64,000 nt of DNA from Curtobacterium sp. MCJR17_055 (GTDB lineage: Bacteria; Actinomycetota; Actinomycetes; Actinomycetales; Microbacteriaceae): contig NZ_QKLF01000001.1 in assembly GCF_003224335.1 (NCBI RefSeq), positions 248,001 to 312,000 of the forward strand, in the 5' to 3' direction. This document shows, piece after piece, positions 57,201 through 64,000 of this stretch; the first letter of the stretch is position 1; the number at the start of each line of letters is the position of its first letter. The notes beneath the pieces are model-generated. The model was not told the origin of the DNA. It searched no databases and saw only the letters and a program-made list of their open reading frames with translations. Both the position numbers and the translations under genes were made by a program.

Positions 57201-57587
57201 GAGCGCGGCGATCCGGTCGTTGATGCGCACGCCGAGCTCGCCCGCGGCCTTGCGGGTGAAGGTCAGGCCGAGCACCTGGTCCGGCTGCACGAACCCGTTC
57301 GCGAGCAGCCAGACGACACGGGAGGCCATCGTCTCGGTCTTCCCGCTGCCGGCACCGGCGACGACGAGGGCCGGCGCGAGCGGTGACTCGATCACGGCCC
57401 GCTGCTGCTCGGTGGGTCGGGGCTTCCCGAGGGCGTCCGCGATCGCGTCGGCACCGACCCGCGGTGTCAGCGGGACGCCCCCGTCGGGCACGCGGTGCTC
57501 GGGTCCGGGCGCAGGGGCGGCGGGGTCCGACCCGGTCCGACCGGTCCCGGCGCCGTCCACCGCTGTCGGCGCCTCGTCCGCGCTCAC
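54249..57587 (-). CDS. adnB: AdnB: UvrD-like helicase/nuclease subunit of the double-strand break resection complex
   Basis: Large motor-nuclease of 1112 residues, partner of the AdnA-like protein encoded just upstream. Helicase motifs are complete: QQRAVIESP (Q motif), Walker A GAGSGKTETMASR, II LLDEYQDTSVVQ, III VGDPHQSIYGFRGA, V HGSKGLEWDAVAV, VI RLTYVALTRAKHELL. The C-terminal RecB-like nuclease has the histidine of GTLFHQWVEQ, the aspartate of CKLDAVYEI and the DWKTGKA motif. AdnAB replaces RecBCD/AddAB in many actinobacteria for end resection before RecA loading. GTG 57587 overlaps the adnA stop as GTGA. Confidence 0.94.
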   Translation of the reverse strand: MSADEAPTAVDGAGTGRTGSDPAAPAPGPEHRVPDGGVPLTPRVGADAIADALGKPRPTEQQRAVIESPLAPALVVAGAGSGKTETMASRVVWLLANGFVQPDQVLGLTFTRKAAGELGVRINDRIAALEDAGLIAAGDAFLAPTVSTYNAFANAVFRENALLVGRDGESQVLTEPSAWQLARRVVVAARDDRLAGLDRNVDTVTAAVVALAGAASEHLVDPADLRRFAIDFGELLELPGSTRGTPYKAVTDAVAAIGSLEPLADLVEEFRRQKVDRGFVEFSDQIALALAAADAAPRVAADLRARFAVVLLDEYQDTSVVQTRFLARLFRDHPVMAVGDPHQSIYGFRGASAANLARFPADFGAPAADPVVTYALSTSWRNPLDVLAAANAVVSPLSAASDVRVEQLAPRPGADRGTVAVAFPETLPDEADAVAAWFADHRGRNPDGSMALLLRARKDLAAFTAALAARGVPYHVLGTGGLLQRPEIVDLVACLRVLHDPAAGNDLIRLLAGARWRVGAADIVALHGLARWLFGRDHTHKRLDDDVTAAFRASVAAGEQGSVVDALDFVTTAPDDHSALAGISPAGRERMRALGAQLATLRSRAGGDLVDFVTLVVQEMRLDIEVAAHEQGGSAYLDAFVDELSGFVQTDDRADLGAFLGWIDAAARRDDMGPRSEEPEGGTVQILTIHGSKGLEWDAVAVPRMVEGALPARPQEGSTGWLGFGRLPYEFRGDAEELPRLAWRGQETQKDVVTAIDAFKDEVRARNEDEERRLTYVALTRAKHELLVTGSSWSTGVKPTAPSRYLHDLVDAGVLPADRIPEGTAHESNPLGDQGATQTWPHVPFGSRGPRVLAAAERVRNANPGAAGRHAADIDLLLAERRAARSAAHAVVVPHRVPASGFKDYLGEPDRVAERLRRPMPERPYRATRLGTLFHQWVEQRARGGGAAAPLGGWDGGLDAWAGELDLDVGETAPATDGDLAVTDDDARRLADFQETFARSRWAGLTPLEVEREIHIPFLGHSVVCKLDAVYEIDGRIEVVDWKTGKAPTGAEDLERRQVQLALYRVAYAEFTGRPIEDVDAVFYFVADDLEVRPTSLLDRAGLERAWRNAIG

Positions 57588-60500
57588 CAGGTCACCTCGC
57601 CGACGACGTGGATCCGGCACTCGGTGCCCGTGCGGGCGCGGTCACAGTGCTCGTCGACCGCCGCCAGGAACGTCCGTCCCGCCATGCCGCGCGCGACGCC
57701 GTGCAACCGCTCGCGGTACGCCTCGCGCGCTTCCGGGTCGAGCGCGCGCTGGGTCCGTTCCGAGTACGCGTGCGCGCCCTTCGGGTTCTGCACGAAGACG
57801 AGCCGGGCGTCGGTGGTCTCCGCTCCGACCGGGACGCCCTCGACCGCGCCGTCGGCGACCGCGAGCTGGTAGGCGGCGAGCTGCGGATGGGCCGGCATGT
57901 CGTTCTTCTCGCTCGGCATCGATCGCCCGGTCTTCAGGTCGACGATGCTGATCCGGCCGTCGGGGTCGACCTCGATCCGGTCGATGCTCCCCCGCACCCG
58001 GGCCGGGCCGGTCACCAGGGCGAAGGAGGACTCGGCACCGAGCAGTCGTCGCCCCGCGCTGGCGGTGGTCCGGAGGTAGTCGCTGAGCCCCTCGATCATC
58101 CGTCGGGTCCTCGCGCGCTCACGGTCCGCGATCCACGGCGACTCGAACGTCAACTCGTCCCACCGGCCCTCGACCCGCTGCCACAGTGACTCGACGTCGA
58201 TCTCGGTCGCGTGCTCCATCGCCTCGTGCACGATCGTCCCGATGCCCATCGCGGGGCTCGGGGCGCCGCCGCCGAACGTCTGCGCGAACCAGTGCACGGG
58301 GCACTCCTCGAACGTGCCGATGCGGGAGGGCGACACCGACACCGTCGGCGGGACGGGCTCGTCGCCGTCCTCGGGCACCACCGGTGCGGCGTCGAGGTCG
58401 ACGAGCGGCGCGTCGGTCGTCGGCTCGGCCAGGCCGTACCAGTCGTCCGGCGACGCCCCCGGCACGTCCTCGGCGGCGAGGCGCGCGAGTGCGGACGCCG
58501 CCTCGGAGTCGCCGGTCGCGACCACGCGCCGACGCAGCGAGCCGGCGAGGCCGCGTAGGGACAGCGGGTGCGCCGACGGCTGTCGGTCCGGCGGGACCGG
58601 GACGAGCCGGACGAACGGCGACGGGGACTCGTCGTCGTTCGCGACGGTCGCGATGACGACCTGCGTCGTCGCCCGGGACACGGCCCGGGCGAACAGGCGC
58701 AGCTCGTCGCCGATCACCGCCGCCCGGTCGTCCGTCGGCGAGTGCGGGACGCCGGCGGCGGCGCGGACGAGCCCGTCCGGGTCGAGCAGGCTGCCCCGCA
58801 CGCGGGTGTTCGGCCAGACGCCGTCCTGGAGGCCCGTCACCACCACGACGTCGCACTCCAGTCCGACGGTGGCCGAGGGGGTCAGCACCCGGACCCGCCC
58901 GGCGGTCCGGTCCGGTCCGATGGAGTCCTCGGGCAGGTCGGCACCGAGGAGGTCGTCGACGAAGACGCGCGCCGGGGCGTCCGGCGTCCGCTCGACGAAC
59001 CGCTTCGCGGCCGTGAAGAGCCCGACCACGGCGTCGAGGTGCCGGTCGGCCTCGGCCGCTCCGACACCTCCGGCGACCGACTGGGCACGCCAGGTGCCCG
59101 CGAGACCGCTGCGCTCCCACAGCCCCCAGAGGACCTCCTCGATGCTCGCCCCGGTCTCGGCGTCGTGCCGCGCGGCCGCGAAGCTCCTCGCCAGCCGTGC
59201 GGCACGGCGGGCGAAGGGCGCGTCGATCGTCGCGAGTCGCTCCGGGGCACCGAGTGCGTCGACCAGGAGCTCGTCGGACGTGCGGGTCCCGCCGCCCGCC
59301 AGCTCCTCGCGCCGGAGCGCCAGCCGCAACCGTCGCATCGCCAGGGTGTCGAGTCCGCCGAGCGGTCCGGTCGCGAACGCGGTCGCGAGCTGGGCGTCGA
59401 GCGGCACCACACCGAGGGCGACGGCGGCCGCGTCGACGAGCGCCCGGGACGCGGTCTCGTCCCGGGGTCGGGTGGGCGCGGCACCCGCGGTCGCCGGCAC
59501 CTCGGCCACCGAGAGCGCCCGGACGAGTTCCGGGATCGCCGCCCCGCTGCGGGTGACGACGACCATCCGGTGCCACGGCACACCGTCGAGCAGCCGGTGT
59601 TCGCGGAGGCGCCTCGCTACCGCGGCGACCATGGCGGACCGGCTCGGGGCCTCCAGGTGCAGGACGGCGTCGGAGCGGCCACGGGCCTCCCGGGCGACGG
59701 CGGAGCGCTGTCGGCCCGCGGCGGCGGTGCCGATGCGGCCGGTGACGCCGGTCACCAGCGCCCGGACCGGTCCGGCGTGCCGGTGCACCGTGCCGAGCAC
59801 GATCTCCCGGACGCCGGTGACGCCGAGGCGCGGACCGAGGCGGCCGAGCACGTCCGGCTCCGCGCCGCGGAAGGCCGAGGCGGCGATGTCCGGGTCGCCG
59901 AACGCGACGACCTGCACGCCGGAACGGGCGAGGGCACCGAGCAGGGCGATCTCGCCCTCGACGAGTTCCTGCACGTCGTCGACGACGACGAGACGCAGCG
60001 CGGCCACCGCGGGCGGGAGGTCCCCCCGCAGCACGGCCGCGGTCGCGAACGCCACGAGCTCTGCCGCGTCCAGCGCGGTCGTCCGGAACGCGGTCACGGT
60101 GGCGCGGTACTCGTCGACGAGGTCCCCGACGGCACGCCACTCGGGGTGCCCGGTCTCGTCCCCGAGCTCCCGCATGTCGTCGGGTTCGATGCCGGCCGCG
60201 ACGGCACGCATCATGAGGTCACGCAGCGCCGTGCGGAAGCCCGCCCGCTCGCGGACCACCGCGGTGATCGGTGCCGGCCAGTCCGGTCCGCCGCCGTCGA
60301 GCTCGTGTCCGGCGAGCAGGTCGGCGAGGATGCGGTCCTGCTCGCCGCCGGTCAGCAGGGTGGGAGCGTCCTGGCCCTGCACGGTCGCCGCGTGCGCCAC
60401 GACCTGGAACGCCAGGGAGTTGACGGTCCGGGCGAGCGCGCCCGGCGTGACCCGGTCGACCGCGGCGGCGAGCCGGTCCCGGAGCGCCGTGGCCGCCATG

Positions 60501-60739
60501 CGGGCCGAGGTGAGCGCGAGCACGGTGGCGTGCCCAGCGGCGTCGACGGCACCGGGTCTGGCGATCCGGTCGGCCACGAGCCGCGTCAGTGTGCTCGTCT
60601 TGCCCGTTCCCGGCGCGCCGAACACCGCGGCGTGCTCGCCGTCCGGCAGGGCCAGGACCGCCTGCTGCGCAGGGTCCTCGACGAGCGCACGCGACACCGA
60701 GCCGAGGTCCGGCGCGGGCGTCAGGGTGGTCGGTGGCAC
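57584..60739 (-). CDS. adnA: AdnA: UvrD-like helicase/nuclease subunit of the double-strand break resection complex
   Basis: Subunit of 1051 residues. Walker A is present (GAPGTGKTSTLTRLV) but later motifs are degenerate: II reads VVVDDVQELVE in place of DEYQD, III reads GDPDIAASAFRGA, and VI lacks the usual YVAxTRA. This matches mycobacterial AdnA, whose motor is less active than that of AdnB. The C-terminal nuclease domain begins with SPSRIGTFEECPVHWFAQTF and has the GTIVHEAMEHA histidine and VDLKTGRS. The GTG at 60739 is six bases after TACCGT, a leaderless start. Operon order adnA-adnB. Confidence 0.93.
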   Translation of the reverse strand: MPPTTLTPAPDLGSVSRALVEDPAQQAVLALPDGEHAAVFGAPGTGKTSTLTRLVADRIARPGAVDAAGHATVLALTSARMAATALRDRLAAAVDRVTPGALARTVNSLAFQVVAHAATVQGQDAPTLLTGGEQDRILADLLAGHELDGGGPDWPAPITAVVRERAGFRTALRDLMMRAVAAGIEPDDMRELGDETGHPEWRAVGDLVDEYRATVTAFRTTALDAAELVAFATAAVLRGDLPPAVAALRLVVVDDVQELVEGEIALLGALARSGVQVVAFGDPDIAASAFRGAEPDVLGRLGPRLGVTGVREIVLGTVHRHAGPVRALVTGVTGRIGTAAAGRQRSAVAREARGRSDAVLHLEAPSRSAMVAAVARRLREHRLLDGVPWHRMVVVTRSGAAIPELVRALSVAEVPATAGAAPTRPRDETASRALVDAAAVALGVVPLDAQLATAFATGPLGGLDTLAMRRLRLALRREELAGGGTRTSDELLVDALGAPERLATIDAPFARRAARLARSFAAARHDAETGASIEEVLWGLWERSGLAGTWRAQSVAGGVGAAEADRHLDAVVGLFTAAKRFVERTPDAPARVFVDDLLGADLPEDSIGPDRTAGRVRVLTPSATVGLECDVVVVTGLQDGVWPNTRVRGSLLDPDGLVRAAAGVPHSPTDDRAAVIGDELRLFARAVSRATTQVVIATVANDDESPSPFVRLVPVPPDRQPSAHPLSLRGLAGSLRRRVVATGDSEAASALARLAAEDVPGASPDDWYGLAEPTTDAPLVDLDAAPVVPEDGDEPVPPTVSVSPSRIGTFEECPVHWFAQTFGGGAPSPAMGIGTIVHEAMEHATEIDVESLWQRVEGRWDELTFESPWIADRERARTRRMIEGLSDYLRTTASAGRRLLGAESSFALVTGPARVRGSIDRIEVDPDGRISIVDLKTGRSMPSEKNDMPAHPQLAAYQLAVADGAVEGVPVGAETTDARLVFVQNPKGAHAYSERTQRALDPEAREAYRERLHGVARGMAGRTFLAAVDEHCDRARTGTECRIHVVGEVTW

Positions 60740-60745
60740 GCACGT

Positions 60746-60751
60746 ACGGTA
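60746..60751 (-). promoter_or_regulatory. Leaderless promoter -10 for adnAB
   Basis: TACCGT on the minus strand, six bases before GTG 60739. Confidence 0.6.
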
Positions 60752-60786
60752 CCCAGCGCTGCCGACATCGCGCGCCACCCGCGCCG

Positions 60787-60826
60787 GATGCGGGGACCGG
60801 GTGCGGGACCGGGTGCGGGACCGGGT
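60787..60826. repeat. Three imperfect 12-base direct repeats
   Basis: The unit GATGCGGGGACCGG/GTGCGGGACCGG is repeated about three times in the divergent space between adnA and the DUF3107 gene. Flanking leaderless promoters face outward on each side. Confidence 0.65.
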
Positions 60827-60870
60827 GTGCGCCCGCGGCGAACGCTCCGGGCAGCCCGGGGGCGCTCGAC

Positions 60871-60876
60871 TACGCT
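60871..60876 (+). promoter_or_regulatory. Leaderless promoter -10 for the DUF3107 gene
   Basis: TACGCT, six bases before GTG 60883. Confidence 0.6.
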
Positions 60877-60882
60877 GACCTC

Positions 60883-61107
60883 GTGGACATCAAGATCGGC
60901 ATCATCAACAGCCCGCGTGAGATCGGTTTCGAGACGGCCCAGACCGCCGACGAGATCGAGACCGCCGTGTCCGAGGCCCTCGCGGCCAAGGCCACGCACC
61001 TGTCCCTCAAGGACGACAAGGGCCGCCGGTTCATCGTGCCGGTCGCGTCGCTCGCGTACGTCGAGGTGGGCTCCGAGGAGTCCCGCCGCATCGGCTTCGT
61101 CGCCTGA
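60883..61107 (+). CDS. DUF3107 family small protein
   Basis: Actinobacterial DUF3107 protein of 74 residues. It starts with DIKIGIINSPREIGFETAQT and ends with LAYVEVGSEESRRIGFVA, the most conserved parts of the family; the alternation of short strands and one helix suggests a compact ATP- or metal-independent fold. Function unknown. The start has no Shine-Dalgarno but the TACGCT element at six bases. The 98-residue membrane protein gene follows after 11 bases. Confidence 0.9.
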   Translation: MDIKIGIINSPREIGFETAQTADEIETAVSEALAAKATHLSLKDDKGRRFIVPVASLAYVEVGSEESRRIGFVA

Positions 61108-61118
61108 CCCTCCCGGGC

Positions 61119-61415
61119 GTGGAGCTCCTCTTCGCCGTCCTCGGCGGGATCCTGCTCGGGGCCGTCGCCCACGTGGTCGTGCCGCTGCGCACGACCCGTG
61201 GCGTGCTCGTCGGACCGGCCGTCGGTGGCATCGCCGCGGCGGTCCTCTGGGAGGTCCTGACCTGGGCCGGATGGCCGTACGACGGCACCTGGATCTGGGT
61301 CGTCGCGCTGCTCGGGGCCGCCGCGGTCGCCCTCGTGGTCCAGGTGGTGCTCGGCCGCCGTCGGACCGCTGCCGACGAAGCGCACTACGAGCGTCTGGTC
61401 AAGCAGGGCGCCTGA
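61119..61415 (+). CDS. Small membrane protein of unknown function
   Basis: Protein of 98 residues with three predicted membrane helices (about 2-20, 30-50 and 58-80) and a charged C-terminal tail (RRRTAADEAHYERLVKQGA). It begins at a GTG 11 bases after the DUF3107 stop, so it is probably cotranscribed, but there is no clear ribosome binding site. I do not recognise a family. Confidence 0.7.
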   Translation: MELLFAVLGGILLGAVAHVVVPLRTTRGVLVGPAVGGIAAAVLWEVLTWAGWPYDGTWIWVVALLGAAAVALVVQVVLGRRRTAADEAHYERLVKQGA

Positions 61416-61508
61416 GCCCGTCCGGCTGCTCGCCGTGGCGCTGCTCACCGTGACCGGCGGACCGTTGCTCGCCCTCGTCGACGCGCGGGGGTCCAGCCAG
61501 CAGGCCGA

Positions 61509-62222
61509 TCAGGCCGTGAGGCCGAGCGCGTCCATCCGCCGGGTGTGCGCCGCGATCAGTTCCGTCCAGACCGGCTCGAGCCGCTCCTGGTCCTCGCGGG
61601 CGTGCGAGGCGAGCGCCGACCGCGCCACGAGGAGCGTGTCCCCGACCAGGCGGCGCCCCCACATCGCGAGACGGGACGCCACGACCGGGTCCTCGTCGAT
61701 GCGTGCCGTGAGCTCCTCGACCACGGCCGGTTCCTCCCGGGCGTCGAACACGGTGCGCAGGCGCTGCCGGACGTCGATCGGGAGCGACCGGAGCAGGTTC
61801 GCGAACAGGTCGTTGAGGATGCCGGCGGTCACGTACCCGGTGAGCATCGACTCGTACCAGTCGGCACCGTTCGTCCGCTCGAGGAACCGGTCGATCGCCT
61901 CGCGGTGCGGCGCCATCAGGTCGGCCGGCTCCTGCCCGCCCCGCTCGATCTCCGCGACGATGGCACGGTGCCGCTCGAGTGCGGTGGTCGCGAGCACGCC
62001 CGTGACCAGCCGGCCGGAGAGCGTCGGGGCACCGGCTCCGGCGCGGCCCATCGTCTCGTACAGCGACAGCTGGAGGTAGGCGGCCTGGCCGAGGTACACG
62101 TCGAGCTCGGGGCTGACGTCGTCGAGCCGGAGACGCTCGACCGCACCGCCGCGCGGGTTCCGCGACGCGAGCCAGGCCGCGGCGAGCTGCGCAGCGCGCT
62201 TCCGGTTCCACCACGACACCAC
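61509..62222 (-). CDS. Ferritin-like fold protein (MiaE_2 family)
   Basis: All-helical protein of 237 residues. Helix motifs ALERHRAIVAEIERGG and SMLTGYVTAGILNDLFANLL recall the four-helix ferritin-like bundle of the actinobacterial MiaE_2 group, related by fold to tRNA hydroxylase MiaE. Metal-ligand Glu and His residues are plausible in ERHRA and in LYETMG, but I cannot confirm a full diiron set by eye, so enzyme activity is uncertain. GTG 62222 stands six bases after TATGCT. Divergent from the DEAD-box helicase gene. Confidence 0.85.
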   Translation of the reverse strand: MVSWWNRKRAAQLAAAWLASRNPRGGAVERLRLDDVSPELDVYLGQAAYLQLSLYETMGRAGAGAPTLSGRLVTGVLATTALERHRAIVAEIERGGQEPADLMAPHREAIDRFLERTNGADWYESMLTGYVTAGILNDLFANLLRSLPIDVRQRLRTVFDAREEPAVVEELTARIDEDPVVASRLAMWGRRLVGDTLLVARSALASHAREDQERLEPVWTELIAAHTRRMDALGLTA

Positions 62223-62228
62223 ACGACC

Positions 62229-62234
62229 AGCATA
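62229..62234 (-). promoter_or_regulatory. Leaderless promoter -10 for the ferritin-like gene
   Basis: TATGCT on the minus strand, six bases before GTG 62222. Confidence 0.6.
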
Positions 62235-62265
62235 CGGGTCGGCTCGTCCTCGTCCGGCACGTCGG

Positions 62266-62277
62266 TAGACTGGGCGG
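62266..62277 (+). promoter_or_regulatory. -10 region of the DEAD-box helicase promoter
   Basis: TAGACTGGGCGG, identical over 12 bases to the gatC promoter region (13109-13120, minus). It predicts a leader of about 30 bases. Confidence 0.5.
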
Positions 62278-62306
62278 GACTCCTCCCCACGAACAGGGTG
62301 AACTTC

Positions 62307-63830
62307 TTGACTTTCTCAGAACTCCAGATCGAGCAGGACATCGTCGATGCGCTCGCGAGCAAGGGCATCATCGAGCCCTTCCCGATCCAGCAGCAGACGA
62401 TCCCGCTCGCCCTGACCGGCCAGGACATCATCGGTCAGGCCAAGACCGGCACCGGCAAGACCTTCGGGTTCGGCCTGCCACTGATCCAGCGCATCGGCGC
62501 CGACCCCGGGCCGGGGGTGAAGGCGCTCGTCGTCGTCCCCACCCGCGAACTCGCCGTGCAGGTGAGCGAGGACCTCGAGTCCGCGATGGTCAACCGCCCC
62601 ACGAAGCTCGTGTCGATCTACGGCGGCAAGGCGTACGAGGGCCAGGTCGAGCAGCTCAAGGCCGGCGCCCAGATCGTCGTCGGCACGCCCGGTCGACTCA
62701 TCGACCTGCACCGGCAGCGTCTCCTCGACCTGTCGCACGTGCAGGAGATCGTCCTCGACGAGGCCGACCGCATGCTCGACCTCGGCTTCCTGTCCGACAT
62801 CGAGCGGATCTTCCAGGCGGTCCCGGCCGTCCGGCACACGATGCTCTTCTCGGCCACGATGCCCGCCCCGATCGTCGCCCTCGCACGCCGCTTCATGTCG
62901 CGTCCGGTGCACATCCGCGCGACGGACCCCGACGAGGGTCTGATGCAGGCGAACATCAAGCACGTCATCTACCGCGCGCACTCCCTGGACAAGGACGAGG
63001 TCATCGCCCGCATCCTCCAGGCCGAGGGCCGCGGCAAGACCGTCATCTTCACGCGGACCAAGCGCGCCGCCGCCCGCATCGTCGAGGAGCTGAAGGACCG
63101 CGGGTTCAACGCCGCCGCCGTCCACGGTGACCTCAACCAGGAGCAGCGCGAGCGCGCGATGGCCGCCTTCAAGGCCGGCAAGCGCGACGTCCTCATCGCC
63201 ACCGACGTCGCCGCCCGTGGCATCGACGTCGACGACGTCACGCACGTGATCAACCACACGATCCCGGACGACCCGGACACGTACCTGCACCGCGCCGGTC
63301 GCACCGGCCGTGCCGGCAAGACGGGCATCGCGGTCACGTTCGTCGACTGGGACGACCTGCACAAGTGGACGCTCATCGACAAGGCGCTCGAGTTCGGCAT
63401 CCCCGAGCCCGTCGAGACGTACTCGTCGTCGCCGCACCTCTTCACCGACCTCGACATCCCGGCCGGCACGAAGGGTCGCCTGCCCGGCACCTCGCCGCGC
63501 GCAGCGACCGCCGGAAGCGAGAAGCCGGCGTCCGGAGGTCGCTCCGGTTCCGCCTCCGGCAGCGCCGGCGGTTCGCGGTCACGCAGCCGCACCCGGTCGT
63601 CGGGCTCCGAGGAGTCCGGCTCGCGCCGCGCCTCGGCAGACCGACGGGAGCGCTCCGCTCCCGTAGCGGAAGCCACTGCCCCGACCGGTGCGCCCGCCCC
63701 CGCCTCCCCCGCGGGTGACGACACCGCCGACGGCGCCCAGAAGCGCCGTCGCCGCCGCCGACGTCGTGGCGGCACTGGCTCGTCCGAGGCGACCGCCGCG
63801 GCACCGCAGGGTTCCTCGGACGGCGAGTAG
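62307..63830 (+). CDS. DEAD-box ATP-dependent RNA helicase (RhlE/CsdA-like)
   Basis: RNA helicase of 507 residues. All motifs are present: Q motif EPFPIQQQTIPLAL, I KTGTGKTFGF, Ia PTRELAVQV, II VLDEADRML, III FSATMP, IV VIFTRTKRAA, V ATDVAARGIDVDDV and VI HRAGRTGRAGK. The C-terminal 110 residues are low-complexity, Ser/Arg-rich, with a run of eight arginines flanked by lysine, a typical RNA-binding tail. Starts: TTG 62307 is used here (AGGGTGA upstream), GTG 62298 is an alternative. Roles in ribosome assembly, mRNA decay or cold growth are known for the family. Confidence 0.94.
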   Translation: MTFSELQIEQDIVDALASKGIIEPFPIQQQTIPLALTGQDIIGQAKTGTGKTFGFGLPLIQRIGADPGPGVKALVVVPTRELAVQVSEDLESAMVNRPTKLVSIYGGKAYEGQVEQLKAGAQIVVGTPGRLIDLHRQRLLDLSHVQEIVLDEADRMLDLGFLSDIERIFQAVPAVRHTMLFSATMPAPIVALARRFMSRPVHIRATDPDEGLMQANIKHVIYRAHSLDKDEVIARILQAEGRGKTVIFTRTKRAAARIVEELKDRGFNAAAVHGDLNQEQRERAMAAFKAGKRDVLIATDVAARGIDVDDVTHVINHTIPDDPDTYLHRAGRTGRAGKTGIAVTFVDWDDLHKWTLIDKALEFGIPEPVETYSSSPHLFTDLDIPAGTKGRLPGTSPRAATAGSEKPASGGRSGSASGSAGGSRSRSRTRSSGSEESGSRRASADRRERSAPVAEATAPTGAPAPASPAGDDTADGAQKRRRRRRRRGGTGSSEATAAAPQGSSDGE

Positions 63831-63841
63831 CGCCTCCAGGC

Positions 63842-63875
63842 CGAAGGCCCCGTCACGAGCGTGACGGGGCCTTCG
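63842..63875 (+). terminator. Strong hairpin terminator after the DEAD-box helicase gene
   Basis: Perfect 15-base arms (63842-63856 and 63861-63875, CGAAGGCCCCGTCAC) with loop GAGC, followed by a weakly T-containing sequence TCGTCGTCC. Confidence 0.85.
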
Positions 63876-64000
63876 TCGTCCCCGGCTCCGGAACGCAGCC
63901 CGGCGCCGACGCCGCAGCGCCCCCCTCCACGAGGACGGGAGGCCCGAGCCTGGTCCGACGGACCGGCCGACGGTCAGGACAGGCGGGAGCCGGGCCCGAC

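Noticed and set aside
50467-60739. Helicase-nuclease cluster as an antiphage defence island
   Set aside because: The proteins match AdnA, AdnB and a UvrD-type helicase in the usual actinobacterial order with nudC and DUF3107; no defence-specific effector or mobile element is present.

Overview
The window looks like chromosomal DNA from a high-GC actinobacterium, most likely of the family Microbacteriaceae; Curtobacterium is a plausible genus, but that is inferred from overall gene style and not proven. The support is very high GC with dense coding, actinobacterial marker families (DUF3039, DUF3097, DUF3107, the YlbL-like S16 peptidase, UPF0182, AdnAB, a MiaE_2-like ferritin-fold protein), and many genes whose start codon lies 6-7 bases after a TANNNT promoter element with no ribosome binding site. 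I see no prophage, insertion sequence, CRISPR array or integron; this is a core chromosomal segment with some lineage-specific modules.

Layout. 1-4285 (minus): the end of a DrrAB-type ABC exporter, a low-complexity membrane protein, and a fused GDPD-like/inositol-monophosphatase-like protein. 4376-7712: a DUF3054 membrane protein, an unknown protein, DUF3097 and a zinc alcohol dehydrogenase. 7809-9586 (minus): a two-gene type III polyketide synthase plus methyltransferase operon. 9723-20783 (minus): gatCAB, a class A penicillin-binding protein, a DUF1023 hydrolase, ligA and mnmA. 20826-23097 (plus): an MFS transporter, tRNA-Leu(TAG) and a DedA protein, followed by a repeat-rich convergent region. 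23314-27255: rdgB-rph and murI (minus), pncB (plus), DUF3039 (minus). 27323-30090 (minus): an ABC ATPase with a long charged N-terminal extension and its permease.

30422-37316 is a cell-surface glycopolymer locus built as two converging units: nucleotidyltransferase, TagG/Wzm permease, TagH/Wzt ATPase and a small unknown protein on plus; two family 2 glycosyltransferases, a CDP-alcohol phosphotransferase and a TagB/TagF-like transferase on minus. It is followed by an HtrA protease with a tyrosine/glutamine/glycine repeat domain, an aminotransferase, a nitrilase-family amidohydrolase, a divergent TetR/aldo-keto reductase pair, and tRNA-fMet.

43695-63830 is a long housekeeping block with the gene order familiar from actinobacteria (UPF0182, YlbL-like Lon protease, zincin, ThiF/TOMM-like protein, UvrD-type helicase, NudC, an APH-fold protein, adnB-adnA, DUF3107, MiaE_2-like protein, DEAD-box helicase). 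It carries double-strand break processing (AdnAB), NAD(H) hydrolysis and RNA remodelling. Most operons are translationally coupled by GTGA or TGATG overlaps.

The observations I consider most worth following are: the repeated leaderless promoter geometry (14 exact cases); a family of near-identical ACGGGAGGC/GCCTCCCGT terminators; the FUS-like low-complexity domain on HtrA; the surface-polymer locus, whose CDP-alcohol phosphotransferase lacks the last motif aspartate; and three proteins with substituted active-site or metal-ligand residues (GDPD half of the fusion, APH-fold protein, NudC zinc site).
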